A DNA stretch of 64,000 nucleotides from Ichthyophis bannanicus (GCA_033557465.1 CM066047.1:6572001-6636000), one strand, 5' to 3'. Counted from the stretch's first letter, positions 1 to 11,400 are shown. Made by a program: numbers and translations. The notes: generated by a model from the letters alone, not told the origin.

Positions 1-290
1 AGTATCCTGTTTCCAACAGTGGCCAATCTAGGTCGCAAATACCTGGCAAGTACCCAAAGTTCACAGCTTCCACAATACTCATCCTGGGGTAAGCAGTGGA
101 TATCCCAAGGTCCTCTTTAATAATGGTTTATGGACCTTTCCTCCAGGAACTTGTCCAAAACCTTTTTTAAACCATCTACACTAACAGCTTTTACTACATC
201 CTCCAGTAATGAATTCCAGAATTTGATTACATGTTGAGTGAAAAAACATTCTCTCTCATTAGTCTTAAATGATACAGGTGAATCTAAAAC
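1..290 (-). repeat. CR1 LINE 3' end fragment
   Basis: Reads on the minus strand as the end of CR1 ORF2 plus the 3' UTR. The complement of the peptide end LDKFLEE is visible as CTCCAGGAACTTGTCCA near 142-158. The 3' UTR segment AGTATCCTGTTTCCAACAG at the left edge is shared with all other CR1 copies here. The copy runs off the left edge. The next 100 bp are unassigned. Confidence 0.85.
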
Positions 291-399
291 AACCCCTAAA
301 TATCACATCTCTTGCTTGATATCAATAAAGATATCACCCAGTCATAGTCACTGGAATTGTTACGGTCTTATCTCTGGAGACAACCATCGCCGCTGATTT

Positions 400-1262
400 C
401 TCAGAGTAGAGGCTGGCTGTCACACACGCAGTATCCGGGCAATACGTGGTAGGCTAATGAGGTACTTGCTGCTGTAGTGCAGGACTGGTGCACTGCTTGC
501 TGCCACGCATGCAATGTCAGGGCAGTATGTGGAAGGCTAATGCAGTGCAGGGTTGGTGCAGTGCTTGCTGCTGTAGTGCAGGACTGGTGCACCGCTTGCT
601 GTCACACACGCAGTATCAGGGCAGTATGTGGAAGGCTAATGCAGTGCAGGGTTGGTGCAGTGCTTGCTGCTGTAGTGCAGGATTGGTGCAGTGCTTGCTG
701 CCATGCATGCAATGTCAGGGCAGTATGTGGAAGGCTAATGCAGTGCAGGGTTGGTGCAGTGCTTGCTGCTGTAGTGCAGGATTGATGCAGTGCTTGCTGC
801 CATGGATGCAGTGCCAGGGCATTTCATGAAAGGCTAATGCAGTTCAGGGTTGGTGCAGTGCTGGCTGCCATGGATGCAGTGCCAGGGCATTTCATGAAAG
901 GCTAATGCAGTGCAGGGTTGGTGCAGTGCTTGCTGCTACACATGTAGTATCAGGGCAGTACATGGAAGGCTAGCTAATACAGTGCTTGCTGCTGTAGTGC
1001 AGGGTTGTGCAGTGTCAGGGCAGTATGTGGAATGCTGACGCAGTGCAGGGTTGGTGCAGTGCTTGCTGATGCAGTGCAGGGTTGATGCATTGCTTGCTGC
1101 TGTGGTGCAGGGTTGGTGCAGTGCTTGCTGCCACACACACAGTATCAGGGCAGTACGTGGAAGGCTAATACAGTGCTTGCTGCTGTAGTGCAGGGTTGTG
1201 AAGTGTCAGGGCAGTATGTGGAAGGCTAGTGCAGTGCTGTCTGGTATGTGTGCAATGTCAGT
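400..1262. repeat. Minisatellite, 99-bp period with shorter subunits
   Basis: Copies starting GCAGTGCAGGGTTGG at 542, 641, 740 and 839 are spaced exactly 99 bp. Later copies are shorter and more scrambled. Sub-blocks GTGCAGTGCTTGCTGC and CAGGGCAGTATGTGGAAGG recur. Because 99 is divisible by 3, one frame stays open and gives a 102-residue Cys-rich ORF with 33-residue repeats; I regard it as non-coding. A 25-bp poly(T) follows at 1314-1338. Confidence 0.9.
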
Positions 1263-1481
1263 GCAGGACTGTGTTTAAGTAGAACATTTTACAAAGGGTA
1301 ACAATCATTGTGGTTTTTTTTTTTTTTTTTTTTTTTTTAACTAATTAGGCAGGTGACTCCAAATCATGTAGAAGTGCTCTGGTTTTGTCTCACAACCCCA
1401 GATACGAACCAGTCCAGAGTGTGGTATCACTTGAGGATTCCTTTATTCAATATTATCTCAATTCTGGGGTACAAAGAGTTG

Positions 1482-1526
1482 AACCCGACACGGCCGCGTT
1501 TCAGCTCTGCCTTCTTAAGGGATTGA
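1482..1526 (-). ncRNA. Decayed hammerhead ribozyme-like motif (Penelope terminal repeat)
   Basis: On the minus strand: CCC, a degraded core TTAAGA, stem II GGC/GCU, then GAAA, stem III ACGC-GGCC-GUGU, the cleavage-position C, and GGG returning to stem I. Two core bases differ from CUGANGA, so activity is doubtful. It has the same order of elements as the other motifs reported here. Confidence 0.5.
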
Positions 1527-1993
1527 GAGGCACTATGAGAACATAAAGAAAAATAGTTTCTTGCTAGAATTTTAGTAATAACTTATCATATATTGAGTCA
1601 TAAAATATAAAGTAATTAAAACCATAATAAAAGATATACATAGAGTGAGACCTTACAAACCATGAAAAGCACCACTAGAACATATACAGAGGGTTTTAGA
1701 ACAACTGTATATTAAAAAGAGGAGGTTTTGTACTGAAAAAGGGGAGAGAGAGGATGGATCATACACAAACCGTCACAGAATTGATTCTTGATAAAAATCC
1801 ATTCTAGTTTTATTTTTCTATTTTTGTTATTTTTCATATAAGTTTGCCTGAATGGATTTTTATCAAGAATCAATTCTGTAATGGTTTATGTACGATTCAT
1901 CCTCTCTCTCCCTCTTTTTAGTATACAGTTGTACTAAAACCTTCTGTGTCCATTCTAATGGTGCTATTCATGATTTGTAAGATCTCAGTCTAA

Positions 1994-2118
1994 GGGTATG
2001 TTTACTAAACTGGTAGCAGACTCCATCCGATATTGGAGCCGCGGCTCAATTGATTTCAATGGGGCCACATTTCCGATATTGCACGGAGTCCGCTACTGCA
2101 GTTTAGTAAACATACCCC
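1994..2118. mobile_element. Palindromic Harbinger-like MITE, copy 1
   Basis: The ends GGGTATGTTTACTAAACTG and CAGTTTAGTAAACATACCC are inverted, and the middle is also self-complementary around CAATTGATTTCAATGGGGCC. The left flank is TAA and the right flank TAT, an imperfect 3-bp duplication. It shares design with the copies at 39924 and 52590 and is inserted in the right arm of the Penelope inverted repeat. Confidence 0.75.
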
Positions 2119-2344
2119 TATGTCTATCTTTTATTAGTAGGAAGGAAGGCATCTCATTCCATATCATTTTGTTTTTAATTATTCATATTCATTTTATCCC
2201 ACTTTTAATAGATTGTTCATGTTGGCATATCTTTTATGTTTTAAATGGTTTTAATTATTTTATATTTTATGACTCATTATATGATAGTTTGTTATTAGAA
2301 TTTTAGTCTAACTTATTTTTCTTTATGTTCTCATAGTGCCTCTC

Positions 2345-2387
2345 AACCCCTGAGGAAGGTAGTGCCGAAACACAGCCATGTTGGGTT
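2345..2387 (+). ncRNA. Hammerhead ribozyme-like motif (Penelope terminal repeat)
   Basis: Stem I AACCC (2345-2349) pairs with GGGTT (2383-2387). The core CTGAGGA is at 2350-2356; position 7 is free in hammerheads. After one extra A, stem II GG/CC (2358-59 with 2365-66) is followed by GAAA (2367-2370) and a short stem III ACA/TGT. The cleavage position is T rather than C. Probably a weakened ribozyme. Confidence 0.6.
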
Positions 2388-2964
2388 AGACTTTTTGTAC
2401 CCCAGAATTGAGAAAACGTTGAAGGAATCCTTTCAAGTGATACCACATTCTAGACTGGTTTGTGCTTTCACTTCACGTGGTACTTGTGCTTCATTGTTGG
2501 ATTTTTGTTTCCACACCCCCAGATATACATAAAGCTGAAGTGACTGTCTTTCCTGGGGTCCAGTAACCATCTGGTGATTCCATCCTTGGATCAGAGCATA
2601 GGGTCTGGTGCTGGAGAGGTTCAGCTCTAATGTATGAATGTGGCATTGTACTATAGCACATTTCCTATGAGTAGATGTGTTTATAATTGATAACAGAATC
2701 ACAGCATGCCTACTCAGTACCGTGAAGGAAAATAAAATGTTCTAAAGGGTGTTTACTCTATCTGAAAGGAGATAAAAAAAATCTGTTTAACAAATCCATT
2801 CTTCTGTCTCTGGTCACATTAAAGGGAGGGAGAGGACTTTTCATTTTACAGAGCCCTAAGAACTTCAGAAGCAAAATGCAGTTCTTATTTTGGACATTTT
2901 AATAAAAAGAAATTGGTGATAGCTTCCAGCAATTTCCCAAATAATAATTTTTAAATTACAAATG

Positions 2965-3172
2965 CAATGTGCGCTTTGACTCCTGCTGACCCAGCAGCTC
3001 CTGGGTTTTTGTGGCCTTGTGACTGGATGTAGATTGCCAGGCCTTTCTTCTGAGGCAATAGAGGGTTAAGTGACTTGCCCAAGGTCACCAAGAGTGCCAG
3101 TGAGAATTGAATGCTGGCCTTTTGGTTCCCAAGTCAGTGCTCTAACCACTAGGCTGCTCCTCCACTCATTAG
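2965..3172 (-). repeat. tRNA-derived SINE, body type A
   Basis: The tRNA-like head lies at the right end, as the complement GTGCTCTAACCACTAGGCTG. The body holds GACTTGCCCAAGGTCAC and GACTCCTGCTGACCCAGC. The same body type occurs at 4343 and 43524. Confidence 0.75.
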
Positions 3173-4342
3173 GATCTAATAAGACAATTTTCTTTGCAGT
3201 AAAGTTCAGACGCTTGGGCCCTTCCTAATACTATCAGAAAGCTTCATGGACAGGCCTTAACCAAGAGACATTGCTGAAATGACTCACTTGCAACCAGAAC
3301 ATAGACGATTCAATTCACTTAAAACTGGGGCATAGAAACATTTATGACCTGAAGATATTTGACCAGATTGTCGAGTCCCCCATCCAAAAGGATTACAGCT
3401 CAATGACTGAGAAAAATGTATTAAGTCCCAATGTTTGCAGATTTTACAGTGACCCTACTTTTAAGCATAAGAGCAGCTTTGAACTAGTGCAAACCTTACT
3501 ACCACTCTTTGGGTATGCCGAGTCGCTTTTCCATCGATCATCATTCCAAGAGCTTATACTGAACTGAAAGGGAGGCCTGGTACAACCCCTCACCCCGAAC
3601 CCTTTTATGTCTTGCTTCCTTCCTGTCTGGCACTGGTTTCCACGAGACTCTTCATCTAGCACTCAGCGCATTTGTGTGTTTGTCAAAGAGCTATTGCAGT
3701 GAAAGAGAAAAGTTACAGTTGAGCTCTGCAGATTAGGAAAGCTTTTGAGAACATGATTGTACATACAGATTCCAAAAATAATCCATGAAACCATATCATG
3801 CAATGAGAAAGTCTCCCAACCTTTCCTGTTGTGTTGTAATAAAAATGTACCCTCTACCTACTCAGGTTATCAAGCCCTGAGATGTTTGATTGAATTCAGA
3901 GATTTATACCCTGCCGGAAGGAACTACAGAGCAGCTCAGGCTGCTTTTGGAGAGGACATTCAGGTGACAGTGGGTATTTTCTAGCCCTGGAAGTGGAAGG
4001 TTAAGTGGCGTGACCTGGCAGCAGGACCATGGCATGGGAACCATGACACAGTGCTACCACTCTTTTGCTGAACTCTGAAGCTTTTTTAGGTTTCTGCTCT
4101 CTGAATGTTGTAAACTGCGCAGATACACCCAGTGAGGACTTAGATTGTAGGATACAGCTCTGCTAGAGGTCATGGTGGACGTATAAATAAGGAGGTGGGG
4201 GAGTTCAGGGGGTAGTATATCCACATTCAGGAGGAGCAGTTATTTCCTAAATGTACACATGGGGAAAACAAATTGATGGAGGAAACACAGCTACTTACAG
4301 ATGTAAATGTTGCTATGTACAATATATCTGAACCATTTTGCA
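3173..4342. other. Unassigned upstream-intron sequence
   Basis: No gene, RNA gene or recognised repeat. Short open frames (for example 3757-3984 plus) have no motif I know and no splice context that would make them an upstream WT1 exon. Confidence 0.4.
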
Positions 4343-4572
4343 TATCTAAAGGTGCAATGCACTGTGTGCCTTTGAGTCAATGTTGACTCCTGGTGACCCA
4401 GCAGCTCCTGGGTTTTCTTGGTGGTGTGACTGGAAGTAGATTGCCAGGTCTTTCTTCTGAGACAATGGAGGGTTAATTGACTTGTCCAAGGCCACAAGAG
4501 GTGCGAGTGGGAATCAAACCCTGGTCACTTGGTTACTAAGCCAGTGCTCTAACCATTAGGCTACTCCACTCC
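4343..4572 (-). repeat. tRNA-derived SINE, body type A
   Basis: The minus-strand head is seen as GTGCTCTAACCATTAGGCTA near 4543. The body has GACTCCTGGTGACCCAGC and ends near CTGTGTGCCTTTGAGTC. Same subfamily as 2965 and 43524. Confidence 0.8.
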
Positions 4573-4616
4573 TACCTAGAGGTGCAGATGCTTTTAACTA
4601 ACTAGAAAAGATTCTG

Positions 4617-5038
4617 GGCCCAATATTCAGTACTAGTACTGCTAAAATGTATAACCATTGCCGCTAAACTTTAACTCTGGATATTCCAAGTCAGGACTAT
4701 ATATCTGGCCACTGGCACCGCACAGCCTGGAAGTTAAGTGAGCAGCGCTGATGTTGAACCGCTGTCCAGTTAGTTCCCATGGGCAAAGTTAGACCAGCCT
4801 TTGCCATGCGTAACTTTGCCTGTGGTTTGCTCAATATCGCTGCTGCCTGATTAGTGATGGGTGCCGCCTCAGCTCCGCCCCAGAATGCCCATGACATGCT
4901 GCATGGCATTAGGGCGTGTAGCAGTGGATGGCCACAGCCACCACCCGTGTTAGGGTCACTGAATAAACTCACCTTGGGGCATTTACACTGTCTACAGGTC
5001 TGTAAACCATGTAAAATGCCTTTGAATATCGGGCCCTC
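4617..5038. repeat. GGGCCCGATATTCA palindromic repeat, full copy
   Basis: Starts GGGCCCAATATTCAG and ends GAATATCGGGCCC, so it has inverted ends. Near the right end it has the family signature CTGTAAACCATGTAAA followed by TGCC. The short ORFs inside, on both strands, are chance. Confidence 0.75.
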
Positions 5039-5900
5039 TGTCTTTGCCTCGTTTAAATTTGAAGGGGGACATTAACATTGGGGAATTAAGAAGGATATCC
5101 CCCTTCATCCCTCCTGTAAAGAAATGACCAAAAGAAGCACTTTGTAAGGGAGAAGGCGTAAATCCAGTCATGGACAATCACCTGCATTCCCTATATCACA
5201 TGGGGAATAAACAGAGTTTCGTCCCCTTGAGGCCACATCCCCAACACAGCCCCATGCAATTTTGATGTGATATGGACAGCCATGTGTACTTTGAGCCTTT
5301 TCTAAAATGGCCATTTACATGTGTATGCAATTGGCAGATGTAAGCAATCATATTTACATGTACACAATTGTGAATAAAGCTTCTAAAATCAGTTCTTAGT
5401 AAATAGGCCCCAGTGACAATGGGGTGTGTTAAAAAACATGCATTAAGTCACTTGAGTGCAAGTTGATTTGTTAATGTGCTCGCAAGTTTGAACCTGAAGA
5501 AATGGAAGACGAAGTGACTTGCCCAAGGTCACAGAGAGAGTCAAATGGGATTAACGAGCATACTGGGTTTCAGAACTGTAAAATTCTTTTAGAAATTTAC
5601 AGTAAGGAAATTAAAACCATTTTGTACTAGTATTTTAGAAACTGTACAAATAACTCCCATTTCCTATAATCTGAACATGTTTCAATTGCATAATGTTGGA
5701 ATAAGTGCCTTAGGGTCTCATTTACTAATGTGTGATAACACCTTAGCACATGTCAGTGCCCATTAACTATTACTAATACTACAGATCATTTGTATAGTGC
5801 TACAAGACATAGGCCTCTCTGTACAGAGACTTGTAATAGACAGCCCCTGCTCATAAGAACTTATAGTCTAATCAAGACAGACAATCCAACAGCTGGGGTT
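5039..5900. repeat. Dispersed unclassified repeat plus fragments
   Basis: 5250-5300 (TTTTGATGTGATATGGACA, GAGCCTTTTCTAAAATG) matches the reverse complement of 30670-30725, showing a dispersed family. About 5510-5545 holds a short SINE fragment (GTGACTTGCCCAAGGTCAC). About 5780-5880 contains a piece resembling a common vertebrate repeat (ATAGTGCTACAAGACATAGG); I am not sure of its class. No gene. Confidence 0.4.
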
Positions 5901-6295
5901 CAATAAATGCATTAACATGCATTTATTCAAGATATTCAACGGTGACGGCCAGTGCTTTTAAAGAGGCTGGTTGGCTGTCACCACTTTTAATTAAAATGAG
6001 ATATTCATATCTGGGCTGCCAGTTAGTGATATAGATAATTGGTTATCTGCGATATTCAGTCTTTTATCTGCCTAACGTTACATGGTTAAGGATAATTGCT
6101 TATCAACCAACTATCACAGATAACTGGTTATTTTTCAGTAGTGCCCCATCATTGGAACACCCCAATACTAGCCAGTTAGTGTCATGGCGTTTAGATGGGA
6201 TAGGAGGTGATATTCAGCGACTCTAACCAGGTAAGTGCCACTGAATATCTTCTGAGCAGCCTTTTAATATGCCCCCCTTAATTAATAAATAGGCC
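5900..6295. repeat. GATATTCA-type palindromic repeat, degenerate copy
   Basis: Contains the family phrases GATATTCAACGG, GCGATATTCAGTC, TGATATTCAGCGAC and CCACTGAATATC with TAACC/GGTTA palindromes, as in the copies at 36128 and 38168. The ends are not clear. Confidence 0.5.
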
Positions 6296-6462
6296 CCCTT
6301 GACAGTAATGAGGCTTGCATATTTAATGTGCTAAACTGCATTAAAATTAATGCATGTTTATTTAATTTATTTAACAGGGGTTTTATACCACTATCATTTT
6401 AGTCAAAGCAGTCTACACTAATGTACATTGCCACAGTTTAACTTAAACAGGGACATTGATAA

Positions 6463-6600
6463 CTCAGATTCTTCTGAGGCAATGGAGGGTTAAGTGACTT
6501 GCCCAAAGGCACAGGGAGTACTAGTGGGAATATAAGCCTGGTCTCTTGATTATCAAGCCAGTGCTCTAACCATTAGGCTGCTCCTCCACTCCAGTGTTAG
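6463..6600 (-). repeat. tRNA-derived SINE, body type B, followed by poly(T)
   Basis: Head complement GTGCTCTAACCATTAGGCTG near 6562. Body TCTGAGGCAATGGAGGG and GTGACTTGCCC. A poly(T) tract lies at about 6635-6660. Confidence 0.75.
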
Positions 6601-6634
6601 CATCAGAGTCCCTAATTTTGCGTCTCTTTTTAAA

Positions 6635-6665
<31 letters not shown>

Positions 6666-6718
6666 CGAGACCCTCTCAACTTGCTTAGTTGCTACAGAGC
6701 GAAATGTTTCAGACTTTC

Positions 6719-7793
6719 AGGAGATGCTTTTTAACATATTCATAAATTATCTAGAAATAGGAACAACAAGGGAGGTGATCAAATTTGCAGAAGACACAAA
6801 ATCATTCGAAGCTGTTAAAACACAAGAGGATCATGAAAATTGCAAGAGGACTTTGATAAATTGGAAGACTGGGCATCCAAATGGCAGATGAAATTTTATG
6901 TGGACAAGTGCAAAGTTATGCACCTAGGAAAGAATAACCCACACTACGGTTACACCATGCAGGGCTCTAAATAAGGAATCACCACCTAGGAAAAAGATTT
7001 AGGTGTTATTGTGGATAACATGTTAAAACCCTCGGTCCAGTGTGCAGCAGCGGCCAAGAGTGCAAATAGAATGCTAGGTATGATAAGGAAAGGAATGGAA
7101 AATAAAACAAAAGATATTATAATGCCTCTATATCGTTCCATGGTGAGACCGCACCTTGAATATTGTGTACAGTTCTGGGCATCGTATCTTAAAAAAAGAT
7201 ATAGCATTATTAGAAAAGGTACAGAGAAGAGCCACCAAAATGATAAAGGGGATGGAAGGATATCCCTATGAAAAGAGGCTAAAAAGGTTAGGGCTCTTCA
7301 ACCTGGAAAAGAGACGGCTGAGGGGAGATATGATAGAGGTCTATAAACGAATGAACGGAGCGGAACGGGTAAACATAGATCGATTGTTTACGTCATCAGA
7401 ATATAAAAAGACTAGGGGACATGCAATGAAGCTACAGGGTAACCTATTTAAGACTAAGACTAGTAAGAGAAAATATTTCTGCACAGGAGGATGTCATAAA
7501 AGAAAATATTTTTTCACTCAACGTGTAATCAAACTCTGGAATTTGTTACCGGAGGATGTGGTAAAAGCTGTTAGTGTAGCTGGATTTAAAAAAAGGTTTA
7601 GACAAGTTCCTGGAAGAAAAGTCCATAAACCATTATTAAAGAGGACCCGGGAAATCTACTTCTTATCCCAGGACAAGTATTGTGGAACCTGTGGACCTCT
7701 TTGGGAACTTGCAAGGTACTTGTACCTGGAATGGCCACTAGATACTGGGCTTGATGGACCTTGGTTTGAGCCAGTGTTGCATTTCTTATGTTC
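6719..7793 (+). pseudogene. CR1 LINE, 5'-truncated reverse transcriptase fragment
   Basis: Decayed second half of CR1 ORF2 followed by the 3' UTR. The start is a relic of the FADD region (FAEDTK, frame broken). Then the conserved C-terminal blocks appear: [40 protein letters not shown], then [17 protein letters not shown] and [18 protein letters not shown] 3' UTR follows with TGGACCTTGG and GCATTTCTTATGTTC. At least two frame breaks (near 7190 and 7470) and an internal duplication GAAAATATT (7470/7503) show it is dead. Confidence 0.9.
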
Positions 7794-8587
7794 GTATGCT
7801 CTCATGATCTTGAAGTCTCTGGAGATGTAAGTAGAAGGAAGACTGGCTTCCTGCAGAGGCCTCACCCTACCAGTGGGCTGGATGTGCTAAAGGATTGTCT
7901 CCATTTTGCATTTATGAGAACATCCCTAGTATATCTGCTTTGCAATGCAAGAGACAGAGCATTGCTCACACTGACACTAGGGATAAATATAGGGCCAGTG
8001 TTGATTTGTGAACATTCTAATTCTTAGCAGGTGACCGGCTTCTTTTTTTTTTTTTTTTTTTTTAAGTGTCGCCTGTTCTTCTACACTCTGATAGTTAATA
8101 TCAAATGTCAACATTTTGATGCTTCCAAAGATTTAACAGCTGCTATCTGTGTATTTGCAAGGTGTAAGAAGACAATGTGATTCTTTCCTAAGTTGCAGGT
8201 ACTATGACTTCTAAGGGCTTCTCATTGGGGTAACTCGCAGTTACAGCCTTAACCAGCACTGGACTTCTAAGGAGATTGAGTGACCTCCATAAAGGGCACT
8301 TATGACCCCAAACAGCAGTGATATAACTGCACCAAGCTTTCAAACAGGCTGAGAAGAACTCACATGGAGACCATGGTTGAAATCCAACAATCCTGGCTTT
8401 TTTTTTGTTTTGTTTTTTTTTAAAAATAGCTTGACTAGTCTTGGTAGTTCTTATGATTATTAGAAAGCTTCTAAAATAGCACATCAAAGGGAGCCTAATT
8501 TGTGGCTTAAATGTTTGTCGTCTTAAGATATTATCTTATACTTATCAATCCCCTATAAAACCCCCCTTAACATTCATTCAAACAACT
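7794..8587. other. Unassigned, with poly(T) at about 8041-8063
   Basis: No gene recognised. The T-run at 8041-8063 may be a retroposon tail on the minus strand but I could not identify its body. Confidence 0.4.
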
Positions 8588-8636
8588 AGACACAGCGCCA
8601 TGTTTCAGGTCTCATTCTTTCTTCACCCTTCATCCA

Positions 8637-8798
8637 AGGCCCTGGATATTGACCCAGTACAAGCATTGCAGAACCTGTGTCCTTTGGGGAAACTGCTAGG
8701 TACATATGACCTAGATTGGCCACTGTTGGAAACAGGATTGTGGGCTTGATGGACCTTGATCTGACCTAGTATGGCATATCTTATGTTCTTATGTTCCG
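8637..8798 (+). repeat. CR1 LINE 3' UTR fragment
   Basis: Contains ACCTAGATTGGCCACTGTTG, GGGCTTGATGGACCTTG and GGCATATCTTATGTTCTTAT, the end of the CR1 3' UTR, with no coding portion. Just left of it (8588-8628) the minus strand has a badly decayed hammerhead-like string. Confidence 0.85.
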
Positions 8799-9497
8799 AT
8801 ATGGAGGGTAGTGCTAGGAAAAGAGTTGAAAGGTCAGGTAAAAGACATGAGGGAGCGAGGAAGTTAGAGCTGGATTGCATATTGAAATTTTGATGAGCAT
8901 CTATCCAAAGTGAACGAATCTTAACTCGATAAACTGGACACCTAATGTTTGTCTTTATCTCCTGTTATATTAATAGTAGTAATGTTACAGCACTGCTAGA
9001 CATATTGGAGGTAATTTGTAAACTAATTCCTGTGTGTATATGGCCACAAACTTGTATAAAGGACTTCTTATAAAATAGTGAGCAGCGTAAAAGCATGAGC
9101 TTTGGCGTGAAGATGCGTGTTTTGCCGTTAGGTGTAGCTAGGGGAAGATGTGAGTGGAGCACAGACATGTGCATATCTAGATTATAAAATCCATTATCTG
9201 CATTTATTCCTGTGCAAAGCACGCATTAGGGTTTACATCCACTCACTAGCAGGTCTGAGTGATTGCTTCAATATTTAAATGCGCAGTCTCTGCTTCTGAT
9301 CCTAGTATTTTAGATAGGCACTTGTAATGTCTGTAACAGAAAGCCTACATAGTCTCCTGCCTACCCTCATACAGCAATATGCAATGGTGCCCCCTTCTCA
9401 AGAGCTTACACTCGGTGGCTGCCTTAGGCAATGGGAAGTGAGATTTCAGTGCTGGCTCCTCAACTCTTAGCCCATTCTGCTAATCCCTAGGCATCAT
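8799..9497. other. Unassigned upstream-intron sequence
   Basis: No gene seen. 9360-9475 may contain a fragment of the same common repeat as 5780-5880, minus orientation; this is weak. Confidence 0.3.
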
Positions 9498-9790
9498 CAC
9501 AAAATACTTTTTCATGGAAAGGGTGGTGGATGCTGGAATGCCCTTCCCGAGGAGATGGTGGGGCAAAACAATTACGGACTTTAAAAAGTAATGGGACAGA
9601 CACAGGATATAGCAAGAGGATGGAATAAAGGTAAACGGAAAGAACTTCATAAAGAGAGAGGGGAAAGTTGTCTGCAGCAGCAGGTAGAACCTTAGGCAAA
9701 GGAATAGAAGGGAGTAATGTGCAGAGCGGCTCTTGCCACCTTTCCGGGCAGACTAGATGGAGCATGCTGATCTTTATTTGCATCGTTCAC
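9498..9790 (+). repeat. Old CR1/L3-like 3' fragment
   Basis: Contains GGGTGGTGGATGCTGGAATG and, near the end, GGGCAGACTAGATGG, phrases typical of the C-terminus and 3' end of CR1-related LINEs. It is more diverged than the main CR1 family here. Confidence 0.55.
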
Positions 9791-9861
9791 CATCGGGACG
9801 ATGCGGGAAAGCTTAGTGCAGGATTTTTCTGGCACTTTTCCCGTACTAGGCTTGCTCTCCA

Positions 9862-10696
9862 ATGCAGAAAGTAAGGTCTTACGTGTGTACTAGGTGCAAG
9901 GAGCTCTTTGCTCTCAGAGAACGAGTCCGTTCTCTAGAGGCTAAAGTAGCAGACTTGGAAAGCATAAGACAGACAGAGAGGTACATAGATGAGACCTAGA
10001 GGGATATAGTCCTGAAGTCCCACCTCCAGTCTGGCAGCATCCCTGTTGCCATGGAGGAGAGAGGTCACGTGACAGGAGAACATCACCCTGGTGTGGCAGG
10101 AAGTGATCCTGTAACTAGGACCTGTCCTCCAGGTGATGTAAAACCCTCTCGCACCGAGGAAGTTTCTCCAGGGCCATGTGCCCATGAGGGAAGGGTTAGG
10201 ACAGCCATTATAGTTGGTGATTCAATCATTAGGCATGTAGATAGCTGGGTGGCTGGTGGACGTGAGGATCGCCTGGTAACATGCCAGCCTGGTGCGAAGG
10301 TAGCGGACCTCACGCACCACCTAGATAAGGTCTTCGATAGTGCTGGGGAGGAGTCTGCTCTCTTGGTACATGTCGGTACCAATGACATAGGAAAATGTGG
10401 TAGGGAGGTTCTGGAGGCTAAATTTAGGCTTATAGGTAGGAAGTTGAAATCCAGAACTTCCAGGGTAGATGCTTCCTGTTCCACGCGCAGGACCCAAAAG
10501 GCAGGCAGAGCTCCGGAGTCTCAATGCGTGGATGAGACAATGGTGCAGAGATGAGGGTTTTGGATTTGTTAGGAACTGGGGAACATTCTGGGGAAAGGAG
10601 GGGCTCTTCCGAAGGGATGGGCTTCACCTTAACCGGGATGGAACCAGGCTGCTGGCATTAACCTTTAAAAAGGAGATAGAGCAGCTTTTAAACTAG
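9862..10696 (+). pseudogene. CR1 ORF1: zinc/coiled-coil region plus SGNH esterase-like domain
   Basis: Residues 1-45 run from Met at 9862: a C-x2-C pair (CTRC) followed by a coiled-coil-like stretch LRERVRSLEAKVADLE. After an in-frame TAG (9997) the same frame continues into an esterase-like domain with the catalytic blocks GDSI (block I, Ser), VHVGTNDIG (block III) and, after a frame break near 10460, RRDGLHLNRDG (block V Asp and His). CR1 ORF1 proteins are known to carry such an SGNH/esterase domain, thought to act on membranes or lipids during retrotransposition (family knowledge). All catalytic residues are visible although the gene is broken by one stop and one frameshift. Confidence 0.8.
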
Positions 10697-10731
10697 ATAT
10701 TAGGGGAAAGCCGACAGTCGCCCAAGAGCGG

Positions 10732-11400
10732 ATGGTTCGGAAGAATGTATCTTTGAAGGATACTACCAAAAGCAGAGAGGTTCCACAAAAGAGTAAACTA
10801 GCCCAAATGCCCTCAAGTATGGAGCAGACAGAGCTTAAAGATCCCAAATTACCCATGTCTAACAATAGCCAAATTAATATGAATAAAATACATTCTCTAA
10901 AATGCTTGTATGCAAATACTAGAAGTCTAAAAAATAAGATGGGAGAGTTAGAATATATAGCACTAAATGAAAGGTTAGATATGATTGGAATATCAGAGAC
11001 ATGGTGGAAGGAGGACGACCAGTGGGACACTGATACCTGGGTAAAAACTATATCGTAATGATAGAGCTGATCAAATTGGTGGAGGGGGTGCTCTGTATGT
11101 TAGAGAGGGCATTGAGTCAGAAAGGATTAAAGTTTTGCAGGAAACAAAATCTGCTGTAGAATCTATATGGACTGAAATTCCATGTAAAAGGGGGAAGGCG
11201 ATGGGGGTGTACTATCGACCGCCTGGCCAGAATGACCAAATGGATGATGAAATGTTCAAAGAAATCAAGGAAGCTAACAAACGTTACAGCGCAGTAATAA
11301 TAATGGGTGATTTCAACTACCCCGGTATCGACTGGGTCAGTGTCACGTCAGGACATGCTAGGGAGATAAAGTTCCTAGATGAAATAAATGACTGCTTCTT
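10732..11400 (+). pseudogene. CR1 ORF2 N-terminus: APE-type endonuclease (broken)
   Basis: Apurinic-like endonuclease that would nick target DNA. Blocks seen: CLYANTRSLKNKM (the Asn of motif I), GISETWW (catalytic Glu), then after a stop/frame break near 11055, GGGGALYVREG, GVYYRPPGQN and IIMGDFNYPGIDW (Asp/Asn motif). Coding similarity stops abruptly after FLDEINDCF near 11401, where foreign sequence begins; the final SDH motif is therefore missing. Confidence 0.85.

Larger units (their letters stand above)
1405..2462. repeat. Large inverted repeat made of two Penelope-type element ends
   Basis: The left arm (about 1405-1803) and right arm (about 1851-2462) are imperfect reverse complements around a spacer near 1804-1850. 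Matching blocks include AACCAGTCCAGAGTGTGG (1407) with CCACATTCTAGACTGGTT (2443-2460), and the pair around ATTGATTCTTGATAAAAATC. The right arm holds an inserted 125-bp palindromic element. Each arm carries a hammerhead-like motif (minus at 1482-1526, plus at 2345-2387), so two copies of one Penelope terminal repeat lie in opposite orientation. Confidence 0.75.

Noticed and set aside
477..829. Cys-rich repeat ORFs
   Set aside because: Products of the 99-bp minisatellite; the frame is lost where the repeat changes length.
3757..3984. 75-codon plus ORF considered as an upstream WT1 or foreign exon
   Set aside because: No similarity to WT1 exons 1-5 that I recognise, and no proper splice sites at its edges.
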